Below the pieces are notes generated by a model. The model was not told the DNA's origin. It did not search any database and saw only the letters and a list, made by a program, of their open reading frames with translations. DNA of 64,000 nucleotides from Nocardioides silvaticus (GTDB lineage: Bacteria; Actinomycetota; Actinomycetes; Propionibacteriales; Nocardioidaceae): NCBI RefSeq assembly GCF_003160695.1, contig NZ_QGDD01000003.1, forward strand, positions 124,001 to 188,000. Direction: 5' to 3'. Position 1 is the first letter of the stretch, and every line of letters starts with the position of its first letter. Position numbers and translations under genes: made by a program. This document shows positions 46,273 through 55,067 of the stretch, one piece after another.

Positions 46273-46866
46273 TCAGCGGGAGCGGCGCACGGCCAGGTCG
46301 ATCTCGACGGCGATGTCGTCGTCCCCGACCCGCCAGCCGTTCTCGAACTCGATGTGGTGGCCCGTGATGATCGTGCGACCCGGCCTGGTCGCGGTGACGC
46401 CGACGAGCAGCTCCTGGAGCGAGTCGCCGGTGGGATCGAACGTCGCGCCCTTCGCGGGCGTGGTTGTGGCGCAATAGCGGTCCACGTCGCGATCGCCTAA
46501 GCCGTAGCCGAAGCCGCCCACCTTCTCGCGCGCGAGGTTGCCCTGGTCGAGCTCGCAGATCAGGTATTCGACCTCGACCTCCGCACCGTCGGTCCGGACG
46601 ATCGGCTCGATCTCGGTGACCGTCACCTCCTCGAGGTCGTCTCGGTTGTGGTGGACGAGGGTCGTCCAGACCGGCTCGCCCACGCCGACCCGCGGCTTGA
46701 TGCCGTAGCCGCTCTCGTACCGCTGGTCGAGGTGTCGCCAGTCCCAGGCCAGCACACCGCCGACGACCAGGACCACGACGAGCCCGGCGGCGAGCAGCCA
46801 GCGGCGGTCGACCGGCCGGCCCGGCTCGCGCGGCGGCGACTCCACCTCGGTCGTTCCGAGTGCCAT
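46273..46866 (-). CDS. Membrane-anchored extracellular protein of unknown function
   Basis: The 197-residue protein has one transmembrane helix at about 22-42 (RRWLLAAGLVVVLVVGGVLA), preceded by a short cytosolic tail, then a soluble outer domain with two cysteines (LICELDQ, DRYCATT) likely paired. Segments such as EVTVTEIEPIVRTDGAEVEV suggest a beta-sandwich. I do not recognise the family. It follows the NYN gene by 15 bp on the same strand. Confidence 0.72.
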   Translation of the reverse strand: MALGTTEVESPPREPGRPVDRRWLLAAGLVVVLVVGGVLAWDWRHLDQRYESGYGIKPRVGVGEPVWTTLVHHNRDDLEEVTVTEIEPIVRTDGAEVEVEYLICELDQGNLAREKVGGFGYGLGDRDVDRYCATTTPAKGATFDPTGDSLQELLVGVTATRPGRTIITGHHIEFENGWRVGDDDIAVEIDLAVRRSR

Positions 46867-46881
46867 GGGCAGACCCTAGAC

Positions 46882-47439
46882 CTACAGGAACTGGGCCGGG
46901 TCGAACTCGTCGATCGGGATGATCCGGACCCGCGGCAGCGGAGAGTTGAAGGCGGCGACGTCGTACTCGAGGTCGAAGAACTCCAGGCCGCGCTCGGTGA
47001 GGTCGGCGAAGGCGCTGTTGCGGAACTCCGCGAACCCCATCAGACCGAGCCGCCGGCCGTCGAGGAGGTCGGCCGCCTGCTCGACGAAGTCGCCGTCGTT
47101 GCTGACGAGGACCACGTCCGCCTCGTGGTGGCGGAGCTCGACGAGGGTCCGCTGGATCGCGATGTCCACGACCTTCTCGTTCGGGCCGCCGGTCAGCGGG
47201 ATCGGACGGAACCCCATCGCCAGGAGCGCCTGGACGAACGGCATCGGGAGCTCGTTGTTGGCGGCGAGGAAGAACAGCCCGCTCGCCGGCTGCCCCCACC
47301 GCTCCTCGGCGAACTGCAACAGCCGCTCCCAGCGAGGTCGCTCCTCCGGCCGCGGGCGGCGACCCAGGATCGACCCGCCCAGGGTCGCGTCGATGTTCTC
47401 GCCGTCGATGAGCAGGTAGGTGGTGCGTCCGTCGCCCAT
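46882..47439 (-). CDS. NYN-domain protein (putative ribonuclease)
   Basis: The 185-residue protein has the PIN-like acidic residues of NYN proteins in order: LLIDGENID near 9-17, NEKVVDIAIQ near 92-101, and LVSNDGDFVEQAADLLDGRR near 115-134. The final part is FAEFRNSAF. These residues bind metal in RNA-cleaving relatives. The protein is single-domain and cytosolic. It probably acts on RNA, but substrate and partner are unknown. ATG start. It shares a strand with the acyl-CoA dehydrogenase upstream. Confidence 0.85.
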   Translation of the reverse strand: MGDGRTTYLLIDGENIDATLGGSILGRRPRPEERPRWERLLQFAEERWGQPASGLFFLAANNELPMPFVQALLAMGFRPIPLTGGPNEKVVDIAIQRTLVELRHHEADVVLVSNDGDFVEQAADLLDGRRLGLMGFAEFRNSAFADLTERGLEFFDLEYDVAAFNSPLPRVRIIPIDEFDPAQFL

Positions 47440-47478
47440 GGGACGACAGTACGACGACTCGGGCCGGAGCGCCTCAGG

Positions 47479-48624
47479 TCAAAAGCCGAGCTCCCGCCCG
47501 ATCAGCTCCTTCATGATCTCGTTCGAACCAGCCCAGATCTTCGTGACGCGGGCGTCGCGCCAGGCGCGGGCGACCCGGTACTCGTTCATGAACCCGTAGC
47601 CGCCGTGGATCTGGACGCAGTGGTCGATGACCTCGTTCTGCATCTGCGAGGACCACCACTTGGCCTTGGCGGCCTCGACGGCGGTGAGCTCGCCGCGGGT
47701 GTGGGCGTCGACGCACTTGTCGATGTAGGCCTCGCAGACCTCGACCTGGGTGACCAGCTCGGCCAGGAGGAATTTGATGTGCTGGAAGCGGCCGATGGAC
47801 TGGCCGAACGCCTGGCGGTCCTTCGCGTACTGGATCGTCTCGGCGAGGATCTGCTTGGCGTGGTGGGTGTTGGCCACCGAGCACGAGATCCGCTCCTGCG
47901 GGAGCTTCTGCATCATGTGGATGAAGCCCATGTTGAGCTCCCCGATGATGTCGTCGTCGGTGCAGCGCACGTTCTCGAAGAACAGCTCGGAGGTGTCGGA
48001 CTCCTCCATGCCGACCTTGTCGAGCTTGCGACCGCGGCTGAAGCCCTCCTTGGTCGCCTCGATGCCGAACAGCGTGATGCCCTTGGCGCCCTTCTCCGGG
48101 TCGGTGCGCACGGCGGTGACGATGAGGTCGCCGGAGTAGCCGTTGGTGATGAACGTCTTGGAGCCGTTGATGACCCACTCGTCCCCGTCGCGGACGGCGG
48201 TGGTCTTGAGCGCGGCCAGGTCGGAGCCACCGGACGGCTCGGTCATGCCGATGCCGAGGAGGATCTCGCCCGAGGAGACCTTGGGCAGCCAGCGCTTCTT
48301 CTGCTCCTCGGTGCCGAGCTCGACGATGTAGGGAGCAGTGATGTCGACGTGGATGCCGACGCAGGTGGGCATCCACGCACCCACCTTCGCCATCTCCTCG
48401 TTGAGGATCGCGTTGAAACGGAAGTCGTCGGCGCCGGCGCCGTCGTACTCCTCCGGGATGGAGAGCCCGAGCATGCCCTGGGCCCCGGCCTCGAGCCAGA
48501 ACTCCCGCGGGAGGGACTTCTCCTGGATGTACTTCTCGGCGTTCGGCAGCACCGAACGCTCGATCCAGGTGCGGACGGAGTCGCGGAACGCCTCGTGGTC
48601 CTCGTTGTAGATCTCGCGCTTCAT
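47479..48624 (-). CDS. Acyl-CoA dehydrogenase
   Basis: The 381-residue protein has the standard fold: helical N-domain (YNEDHEAFRDSVRTWIERSV), FAD-contacting beta domain with GIGMTEPSGGSDLAAL and INGSKTFITNG, and C-terminal helices with RQAFGQSIGRFQHIKF, VQIHGGYGFMNEY, and IWAGSNEIMKELIGREL. The Glu in GSNEI is at the position of a loop that carries or neighbours the catalytic base in this family. It likely oxidises a long-chain or branched acyl-CoA. A short inverted repeat sits just before the ATG, suggesting TetR-type control. Confidence 0.93.
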   Translation of the reverse strand: MKREIYNEDHEAFRDSVRTWIERSVLPNAEKYIQEKSLPREFWLEAGAQGMLGLSIPEEYDGAGADDFRFNAILNEEMAKVGAWMPTCVGIHVDITAPYIVELGTEEQKKRWLPKVSSGEILLGIGMTEPSGGSDLAALKTTAVRDGDEWVINGSKTFITNGYSGDLIVTAVRTDPEKGAKGITLFGIEATKEGFSRGRKLDKVGMEESDTSELFFENVRCTDDDIIGELNMGFIHMMQKLPQERISCSVANTHHAKQILAETIQYAKDRQAFGQSIGRFQHIKFLLAELVTQVEVCEAYIDKCVDAHTRGELTAVEAAKAKWWSSQMQNEVIDHCVQIHGGYGFMNEYRVARAWRDARVTKIWAGSNEIMKELIGRELGF

Positions 48625-48631
48625 GCCCCGA

Positions 48632-48646
48632 TACTACCGGCTAGTA
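48632..48646. promoter_or_regulatory. Inverted repeat before acyl-CoA dehydrogenase
   Basis: TACTA-CCGGC-TAGTA is a 5-5-5 inverted repeat ending 7 nt before the ATG. It would act as an operator on a leaderless or very short leader, like the palindrome at 11659. The binding protein is unknown. Confidence 0.4.
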
Positions 48647-48665
48647 GCATCGCCGCCCGGGGCGC

Positions 48666-50135
48666 TCAGGCCGCGGTCTCGCCGTCCGGACCCTCGACCC
48701 TTCCCGGCATCATGAGGGCGGCCAGCACCAGCAGCAGCGCGCAGCCGGCCACGGCGAGGAAGACGGCCTGGAGCGCAGGATCGAGCACGGCGTCCGGCAG
48801 CTTCTCGAGCTCGACCGACCCGGCCCGGTCCGCCCCTCCGAGCCGGTCGGCGACGACGCCGTTGGCGATGGCGCCGAAGACCGCGACGCCGACCGCGCTG
48901 CCGACGGAGCGGGAGAACATGTTGGCCCCGGTCGCGACCCCGCGCCGGCGGAACTCGACGGCCGACTGGAGCGCGACGACGCTCGGGCTGACGACGTAGC
49001 CCAGGCCGAGGCCGAGCACGAGGCAGGCTCCGGCGAGCAGGAGGATCGAGCTGTCCGGGCCGACGAGCGTGAGCACGACGGCACCGAGCGCGCCGAAGGT
49101 CGCACCGAGGAACAGGCAGGCCCGGAAGCCCCAGCGCAGGTAGATCCGGCCCGACGTGCTGGCCGCGATCGGCCAGCCGATCGCGAGCGCGGCGACAGCG
49201 AAGCCCGCCACGGTCGCTCCCGCGCCCAGCACCTGCTGGGCGTAGACGGGCACGTAGGACGTCACGCCGAGCATGACGACGCCGGCGACGAACGCCGCGA
49301 TGGTCGCGGCGTTGAGGACGCGGTGCCGGAACAGCCAGCCGGGGAGCACCGGGTCGTCCACCCGGCCCTCGACGCGGACGAAGAGAGCGGTGAGCAGCGC
49401 CGCGCCACCGAGCACGACCGCGCTCTGCCACGACCACCACGGCCAGCGGATCCCGCCCTCGAGCAGGCCGAGCAGCAGCAGCGCAGCCGCCGCGGCGACC
49501 AGCAGAGCGCCCCACCAGTCGATCGGCCGCCGCTCGTGAGGAGATGGCTCCTCCTCGAACTTCGCCCACAGCACGGCCGCAGCCAACAGGCCGAGCGGCA
49601 GGTTGATCCAGAAGATCCAGCGCCACGACAGGTGGTCGGAGAAGAGCCCGCCGAGGGTGGGACCGACGACGGCGGACATTGCCCACACGCTGGCGACGTA
49701 CCCCTGGGCGACCGCCCGTTCCGCGACGGAGTAGATGTCGCCCATGATCGTCATGCCGGCCGGCTGGATGGCGCCGGCGCCGAGTCCCTGCAACGCGCGG
49801 AACGCGATCAACGCACCCATGCTCCAGGCGACCGCGCAGAGCACCGAGCCGATCACGAACGTCGCGATCCCGAACAGCATCAGCGGCTTGCGGCCGAAGA
49901 CGTCGGCGAGCTTCCCGTAGATCGGGGTCGAGATCGCCTGCGTCAGCAGGTAGGCCGAGAACAGCCACGGGAACTGGGTGAACCCGCCCAGGTCGGTCAC
50001 GATCGCCGGCACGGCGGTGGCGAGGATGGTCGCGTCGATGGCGATCAGCGCGATCGACAGCATCACCGAGCCGAGGATCGGGCCGCGGTCGCTCCGGAGC
50101 CCCACGGACGCGCGGGTCGGGGCGGCGGAGGTCAT
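48666..50135 (-). CDS. MFS drug/solute exporter, DHA2 (14-TM) type
   Basis: The 489-residue protein has about 14 membrane helices. Motif A is present as GKLADVFGRKP near 72-82, and motif C-like GPTLGGLFSDHLSWRW lies near 150-165 followed by FWINLP. Together these mark the DHA2 proton-driven exporter group (EmrB/QacA class). The last helix is followed by a short cytosolic tail. The ATG at 50135 starts MTSAAPTRA; a further 33-nt extension upstream is less likely. It probably exports a toxic or secreted compound. No dedicated regulator adjoins it. Confidence 0.9.
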   Translation of the reverse strand: MTSAAPTRASVGLRSDRGPILGSVMLSIALIAIDATILATAVPAIVTDLGGFTQFPWLFSAYLLTQAISTPIYGKLADVFGRKPLMLFGIATFVIGSVLCAVAWSMGALIAFRALQGLGAGAIQPAGMTIMGDIYSVAERAVAQGYVASVWAMSAVVGPTLGGLFSDHLSWRWIFWINLPLGLLAAAVLWAKFEEEPSPHERRPIDWWGALLVAAAAALLLLGLLEGGIRWPWWSWQSAVVLGGAALLTALFVRVEGRVDDPVLPGWLFRHRVLNAATIAAFVAGVVMLGVTSYVPVYAQQVLGAGATVAGFAVAALAIGWPIAASTSGRIYLRWGFRACLFLGATFGALGAVVLTLVGPDSSILLLAGACLVLGLGLGYVVSPSVVALQSAVEFRRRGVATGANMFSRSVGSAVGVAVFGAIANGVVADRLGGADRAGSVELEKLPDAVLDPALQAVFLAVAGCALLLVLAALMMPGRVEGPDGETAA

Positions 50136-50175
50136 GACTGGCCGCAACCGAGACGGTACGGCGCGCATTCCCGCC

Positions 50176-52008
50176 TCAGTCCTGCCCCACTTCGGAGTCC
50201 TTGAGGATCTCGCTCTCCTCGGGCAGCGTGATGTCGACGGGCTCGTCGAACGCGGAGTACTCGAACCACGCGTCCTCCTCCTCGTCGATCCGCAGCAGGT
50301 AGTGCGGCTCGGCGACCATGACGTAGTAGGTCTCCATGGTGGACCCCTCGGCGAGGTGCACCTTGACCGCCTGCTCGCCCTGCTGGGTGACGAGCCCCTC
50401 GTTGGTCGCGGTCGCGCCCGTGCGACCGTCGCGCTCCAGGAACTCGTCGAGGTCGCACACCTTCGAGAACTGGTCGCGGTCGGAGGTGAACTCGAGCCAC
50501 CGGCCGTCGAGGTAGTCGAGGAACTGCTTCGTGTTGTCGATGCCGAGGTCGGAGAGGAAGCCGGCCTCGGGCCGGACCATGATCCGTCCCTCGGTGCGCA
50601 GCACCTCCGCGCCGCCGCTGCCGAGGTAGCTCATCGTGCCCCGGCAGTCGCCGTCGGCGGTGATGGTCATGTCGACGGCCACGCTCAGGTCGCCGTCGGG
50701 GAACTGACCCCGGACCTGCACGGTGTCGAGGACCTTCATCTCCTTCTCCGAGGCGCGCAGGATCTCCTCGGGCGCGAGGGCGAGGAACGACTCCTCGCTC
50801 GTGGGCCCGGTCGACTCCGTCGTCACGGGGTCGCCCTCGTCGCCCTTCCCGCCGTCGCCGACGACGGCCGCTGCCGCGATGCCGCCGCCGACCGCGAGGA
50901 CCGCCGCGAGCGCGCCGCCCGCGACCAGCTTGGTGCCGGGGCGCCGGCGGACGGGGGCAGGAGGAGGTGGTGCAGGAAGAGGCGCGGGAGGTGGAGCGGG
51001 AGGTGGAGCACCCCGGTCGCCGCCGGGGGGCGAGGTCGGCACCAGGGCTGCCGGGACGGGTCGGGGCTGGGTGCCCGGCGCGGCCGGCCGGATCGCCGTA
51101 CGTCCCGAGGCCGGAGGCGCGACGGGCCGTGGCGAGGCCGGTAGCCGCAGCGCCGCCTGCAGGTCGGCGCGCATGGCGACCGCCGACTGGTAGCGCTCGC
51201 CGGGCTCCTTCGCCATCGAGAGGCGCAGGATCCGGTTCGTCGCCTGGGCCATCGGGCTGGTGCCGGGCAGCTGCGGGATCTCGCCGTTCACGTGGGCGGC
51301 GACGATCTGGTAGTCGCTCCGGCCGGTGAACGGCGGCGTGCCCGCGAGTGCCACCCACAGCAGGCAGCCGAGCGAGTAGATGTCGGTGACGAAGCTGGCC
51401 GCGGCGCCGCCGTGCAGCTCGGGAGCCATGTAGGTCGGGGTGCCGGCGACCATGGAGCCGATCCGCGTGGACGCCGCGTCCATCCGGCGGGCGATGCCGA
51501 AGTCGGCGAGGTAGGCGCGCACGACGCCGCCGCGGATCCGGACCAGCACGTTGCCGGGCTTGATGTCGCGGTGCACCAGGCCGGCCTCGTGCGCGTCGGC
51601 CAGCCCGCTGGCGACCTGCTCGATGACGCTGAGCGCGTCGGCGAGCGGCGGGACGCCCGCCGTACGGATCAGGCGGCCGAGGTCGCCGTCGACGATCAGC
51701 TGGCTGGCGATGTAGAGGTAGCCGTCCTCCTCGCCGTGCGCGTAGACGGCGACGACGTGGGCCGACTCCAGGGACGCCTGCGCCCGCGCCTCGCGGCTGA
51801 ACCGCTCACGGAACTCCGGGTCGTGGGCGAAGAACGGCGCGACGATCTTGAGCGCCACCTCGCGGCCGAGGTTCTCCTCGACCGCGCGGTAGACGACGCC
51901 CATGCCGCCCTGCCCGAGCTGCTCCACGATCCGGAACCGCCCGATGCGGTCACCAGGCACGGGGTAGCCGGCTGCCGAGCCGTCCGAGCCTGTCGCATCA
52001 GGAGCCAC
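50176..52008 (-). CDS. Membrane Ser/Thr protein kinase with lipoprotein-like sensor domain
   Basis: The 610-residue protein has an N-terminal kinase domain with the glycine loop GQGGMGVVY near 33-41, ATP-binding Lys in VALKI, HRDIKPGNVL near 146-155, DFG in LADFGIARR, and APE in YMAPELHG. A proline-rich linker (~290-355) leads to one membrane helix (~365-387). The extracellular domain (~400-600) has paired cysteines (GDCRG, KVCDLD) and strands resembling LppX/LprG-like lipid-binding lipoproteins (VQVRGQFPDGDLSVAVDMTI). This is not the PASTA layout of PknB. It probably senses a lipophilic ligand. Confidence 0.92.
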   Translation of the reverse strand: MAPDATGSDGSAAGYPVPGDRIGRFRIVEQLGQGGMGVVYRAVEENLGREVALKIVAPFFAHDPEFRERFSREARAQASLESAHVVAVYAHGEEDGYLYIASQLIVDGDLGRLIRTAGVPPLADALSVIEQVASGLADAHEAGLVHRDIKPGNVLVRIRGGVVRAYLADFGIARRMDAASTRIGSMVAGTPTYMAPELHGGAAASFVTDIYSLGCLLWVALAGTPPFTGRSDYQIVAAHVNGEIPQLPGTSPMAQATNRILRLSMAKEPGERYQSAVAMRADLQAALRLPASPRPVAPPASGRTAIRPAAPGTQPRPVPAALVPTSPPGGDRGAPPPAPPPAPLPAPPPPAPVRRRPGTKLVAGGALAAVLAVGGGIAAAAVVGDGGKGDEGDPVTTESTGPTSEESFLALAPEEILRASEKEMKVLDTVQVRGQFPDGDLSVAVDMTITADGDCRGTMSYLGSGGAEVLRTEGRIMVRPEAGFLSDLGIDNTKQFLDYLDGRWLEFTSDRDQFSKVCDLDEFLERDGRTGATATNEGLVTQQGEQAVKVHLAEGSTMETYYVMVAEPHYLLRIDEEEDAWFEYSAFDEPVDITLPEESEILKDSEVGQD

Positions 52009-52018
52009 GGAGTCGTTT

Positions 52019-54175
52019 CTACCCCACGCGCAAGGGCTCCTCGCTCCTGGCGTCGGGCCGGCCGCTCTCCTCGCGGAAGCCGTGCCGCTCCCACCAGCGG
52101 GCCAGCGGGCCCGGGGCCCACCAGTTCCAGCGGCCGAGCAGCTTCATCGTGGCGGGCACCAGGAGCGCGCGTACGACGGTCGCGTCGACCAGCAGCGCGA
52201 TCAGCATGCCGATGCCGAGCATCTTCATGAAGACCACGCCGCTGAGGCTGAACGCACCGATCACGATGCCGAGCAGCAGCGCCGCGCTGGTGATGATCCG
52301 GCCGGTCTTCTGCAGCCCGGTCGCGACGGCGAGCTCGTTGTCGCCGGTGGCGTCCCACTGCTCGCGGACGCGGCTCAGCAGGAACACCTCGTAGTCCATC
52401 GACAGTCCGAACAGCACCGCCAGCATGACGATCGGGTTGGTCAGGTCGAGGAAGCCGGAGCTGGTGAAGCCGAGCAGGTCGGCGAGGTGGCCGTCGCTGA
52501 AGATCCAGGTGACGACACCGAACGACGCGGTGATCGAGAAGAAGTTCATCGCCACCGCCTTGACCGGCAGCACCAGCGACCCGAACGCCAGGAACAGCAG
52601 GACCAGCATCACCGAGACGACGATCAGTCCCATCCACGGCAGGTGCGACTTCACCGACGCCGCGAGGTCGACGGTGTCCGCGGTCAGGCCACCGACCAGC
52701 GCCGTCGTCCCGTCGGGGCTCGGCACGTCACGGAGGTCGCGCACCAGGTCCTGGCTGTCCTCGCTCTGGCTGTTGCCCTCCCAGGAGGCGCGGAGCAGCG
52801 TGGTGTCACCGGACTCCTGCACCGGCCGGACGTCGACGACGCCCTCGACCTGGCGCAGCGCCTCGGCGTACGTCGAGACCTCGGTCGCGTCCGCGCCCTC
52901 GATCAGGACGTTGGCGGTCGAGCGCTCCGCGCCGAACTCGTCGTTGAGGCGCTCGGCGGCCTGGTGGGCCGCCGCGTCCGCGGGGAGCACGCGGTAGTCG
53001 ACGCTGCCCCACTTCACCCCGAGGAACGGCGAGGCGACGACGAGCAGCGCGGCGATCACGCCGACCGCCACCAGCACCGGGCGACGCATGACGCCCTGGG
53101 CCAGGCGCGACCACCAGCCGTGGTCGCTGTCGACCGCGGCGGCCCGCTGCAGGAACGGGATCCGGATCGAGTCCACCCGCTTGCCGAGCAGCGCGAGCGT
53201 GGCCGGCAGCACGGTGAGCGCGGCGATCATGGCGACGACGACGGCCGCGATCCCGCCGTACCCGATCGACTTGAGGAAGCCCTGCGGGAAGACGAGCAGC
53301 GAGCTCATCGCCGCGGCGACGGTCAGCGCCGAGAACATCACGGTGCGGCCGGCGGTCGCCATCGTGCGCACCAGGGCGAACCGGGTGTCGTCGGGGTGCA
53401 GCGCGATCTCCTCGCGGAACCGGGACACCATGAACAGCGCGTAGTCGATCGACAGCCCGAGCCCGATCAACGTGATGATGTTGGGCGCGAAGATCGAGAC
53501 CTCGGTGATCTCGTTGAGGCCGGCGATGGCGGCGCGCGCACCCAGCACGGTGACCACGCCGACGAGCAGCGGCAGCAACGCCGCGGTCACGCTGCGGAAG
53601 ATGATGAGCGAGAGCAGCAGCACGAACGGCAGCGACACGATCTCGGCGAGGAGCAGGTCCTCCTTCGTGTGGTCGTTGACGTCGGAGTAGACGGCGTAGG
53701 CCCCGGCGAAGTCGACGTCGAGGGCGGACTCCTCGATCGTCGGGCGGATCGCGTCGTAGGAGTCCATGAAGTCGTTCTGGCTGTCACCGGCCAGCGAGAT
53801 GTAGACCGCGGTCGCGTGCCCGTCCTCCGACACCATCGCCGGGTCCTGGGTGTCGTAGTAGGTCGTGATCGCGGTGACCTCGTCGTCCGGCACGGCTGCC
53901 AGCGTGCTCTCGACCTCGGCCCGGAACGACGCGTCGGTGGCCGACTCGTCCTCGCTGGTGAAGATGGCGATCACGTCGATCGACTGGTTGCCGAAGGTCT
54001 CGCGCTCGGCGCTGAGCTCCTTCGACGACTCGGTCGCCGGGTCGTCGAAGCCGCCGGCCGACAGCTTGTCCTCGAGACCGACGCCCGCGATCATCGCGAT
54101 CGCCGTCACCCCGAGTCCCACCAGCAGGACGGCCAGCGCCCTGCGGACGACCACGCCGCCCCACCGTTCGATCAT
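52019..54175 (-). CDS. MMPL/RND-family transporter
   Basis: The 718-residue protein has about 12 membrane helices in the RND order: one helix, a periplasmic loop (~45-190), five helices, a charged cytosolic loop, then the same again. It shows GLGLSIDYALFMVSRFREEI near 235-254 and the mirrored FGLSMDYEVFLLSRVREQWD near 600-619, which carry the proton-relay Asp-Tyr pair typical of MmpL proteins. It probably exports a lipid or hydrophobic compound. It is divergent from a TetR gene with a palindromic operator between them. Confidence 0.92.
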   Translation of the reverse strand: MIERWGGVVVRRALAVLLVGLGVTAIAMIAGVGLEDKLSAGGFDDPATESSKELSAERETFGNQSIDVIAIFTSEDESATDASFRAEVESTLAAVPDDEVTAITTYYDTQDPAMVSEDGHATAVYISLAGDSQNDFMDSYDAIRPTIEESALDVDFAGAYAVYSDVNDHTKEDLLLAEIVSLPFVLLLSLIIFRSVTAALLPLLVGVVTVLGARAAIAGLNEITEVSIFAPNIITLIGLGLSIDYALFMVSRFREEIALHPDDTRFALVRTMATAGRTVMFSALTVAAAMSSLLVFPQGFLKSIGYGGIAAVVVAMIAALTVLPATLALLGKRVDSIRIPFLQRAAAVDSDHGWWSRLAQGVMRRPVLVAVGVIAALLVVASPFLGVKWGSVDYRVLPADAAAHQAAERLNDEFGAERSTANVLIEGADATEVSTYAEALRQVEGVVDVRPVQESGDTTLLRASWEGNSQSEDSQDLVRDLRDVPSPDGTTALVGGLTADTVDLAASVKSHLPWMGLIVVSVMLVLLFLAFGSLVLPVKAVAMNFFSITASFGVVTWIFSDGHLADLLGFTSSGFLDLTNPIVMLAVLFGLSMDYEVFLLSRVREQWDATGDNELAVATGLQKTGRIITSAALLLGIVIGAFSLSGVVFMKMLGIGMLIALLVDATVVRALLVPATMKLLGRWNWWAPGPLARWWERHGFREESGRPDARSEEPLRVG

Positions 54176-54207
54176 CGTTCCTCATCCTTCGCTACAGGTC
54201 TTCATCT

Positions 54208-54242
54208 GAGTTAACGCCGTTAACGGTAAACGGTGTAAACTC
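54208..54242. promoter_or_regulatory. 35-bp near-perfect palindrome, divergent operator
   Basis: The sequence begins GAGTTAACGCCGTTAACGG and ends GGTGTAAACTC; nearly every position pairs with its mirror. It contains the nested perfect repeat GTTAACG-C-CGTTAAC (54210-54224). It lies between the divergent MMPL and TetR genes and so should be the TetR operator controlling both. Confidence 0.75.
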
Positions 54243-54277
54243 CCGACGTCAAGGTGATCCCCGTCCCAAGGAGCTCC

Positions 54278-55054
54278 GTGCCCGCACTGCACCCACCGAC
54301 CCGACGCGAGCGGCAGCGCGAGGCGACGTACGACGAGATCGTGCGGGTCGCGACCGACCTCCTCACCGAGGGCGTCGAGCTGTCGCTGCGCGCGGTGGCG
54401 TCCCGGATGGGCATGACCGCGCCGGCGCTCTACCGGTACGTCGCCAACTACCAGGAGCTGGTCGACCTGGTCGCGTTCGAGCTGGACAAGGCGGCGACGC
54501 AGACGTTCATGGAGGCCGCGGCGAAGTACCCCGACGACGACCCGGCCGCCCAGCTGTGCGCGGCCTGCGTGGCGTTCCGGCGCTGGGCGCTGGCCAAGCC
54601 GCGGGAGTTCGCCCTGGTCTTCGCCAACCCGATCGGGAGCGAGACCTCCGACCGGCGCGACCTGCTGACGCTGGCGACCTCCGGTCACTACTTCACCGAC
54701 CTGCTCTACCAGATCTGGGTGCGCTACGAATTCTCCTACCCGAGCCTCGACGAGCTCGACCCGATCGTGCGCGACGCCGTGCTCGACCCGCTGATCCCGG
54801 CCAAGGCCGAGCACATCGAGCCCGAGGACCGTGGCCTCCTGTGGGTCTACATGCGGTCGTGGTCGGCGCTCTACGGCGTGGTGACGCTGGAGTCGACCGG
54901 CCACTGCGACCCGCGCGTCATCCAGAGCGGCGCCCTCTTCCGCTCCACGGTGCTCGACTGGCTCGAGCCGCTCGGCCTCGCCGCCGAGGCGGACCGGCTG
55001 ACCAAGGTCATCGACGACGAGCTCGCCCAGGACCGGCCCCCGGTCTCCGAGTAG
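54278..55054 (+). CDS. TetR-family repressor, divergent from the MMPL gene
   Basis: The 258-residue protein has an N-terminal HTH: TYDEIVRVATDLLTEGVELS, then LRAVASRMGMTAPALYRYVA, and a C-terminal TetR_C-like domain. The GTG at 54278 is used because AAGGAG precedes it at 54268-54273. An in-frame GTG at 54254 lacks such a site. Location and the shared palindromic intergenic region mark it as the local regulator of the MMPL transporter, probably sensing its substrate. It is followed by three palindromic repeats. Confidence 0.9.
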   Translation: MPALHPPTRRERQREATYDEIVRVATDLLTEGVELSLRAVASRMGMTAPALYRYVANYQELVDLVAFELDKAATQTFMEAAAKYPDDDPAAQLCAACVAFRRWALAKPREFALVFANPIGSETSDRRDLLTLATSGHYFTDLLYQIWVRYEFSYPSLDELDPIVRDAVLDPLIPAKAEHIEPEDRGLLWVYMRSWSALYGVVTLESTGHCDPRVIQSGALFRSTVLDWLEPLGLAAEADRLTKVIDDELAQDRPPVSE

Positions 55055-55067
55055 CCGGCACCGCATT

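Noticed and set aside
46648..48999. 783-codon plus-strand frame
   Set aside because: It runs antisense to four genes including NYN and acyl-CoA dehydrogenase; composition is shadow-like.
52082..54214. 710-codon plus-strand frame opposite the MMPL gene
   Set aside because: His/Asp/Arg-rich shadow of a well-supported 12-helix transporter.
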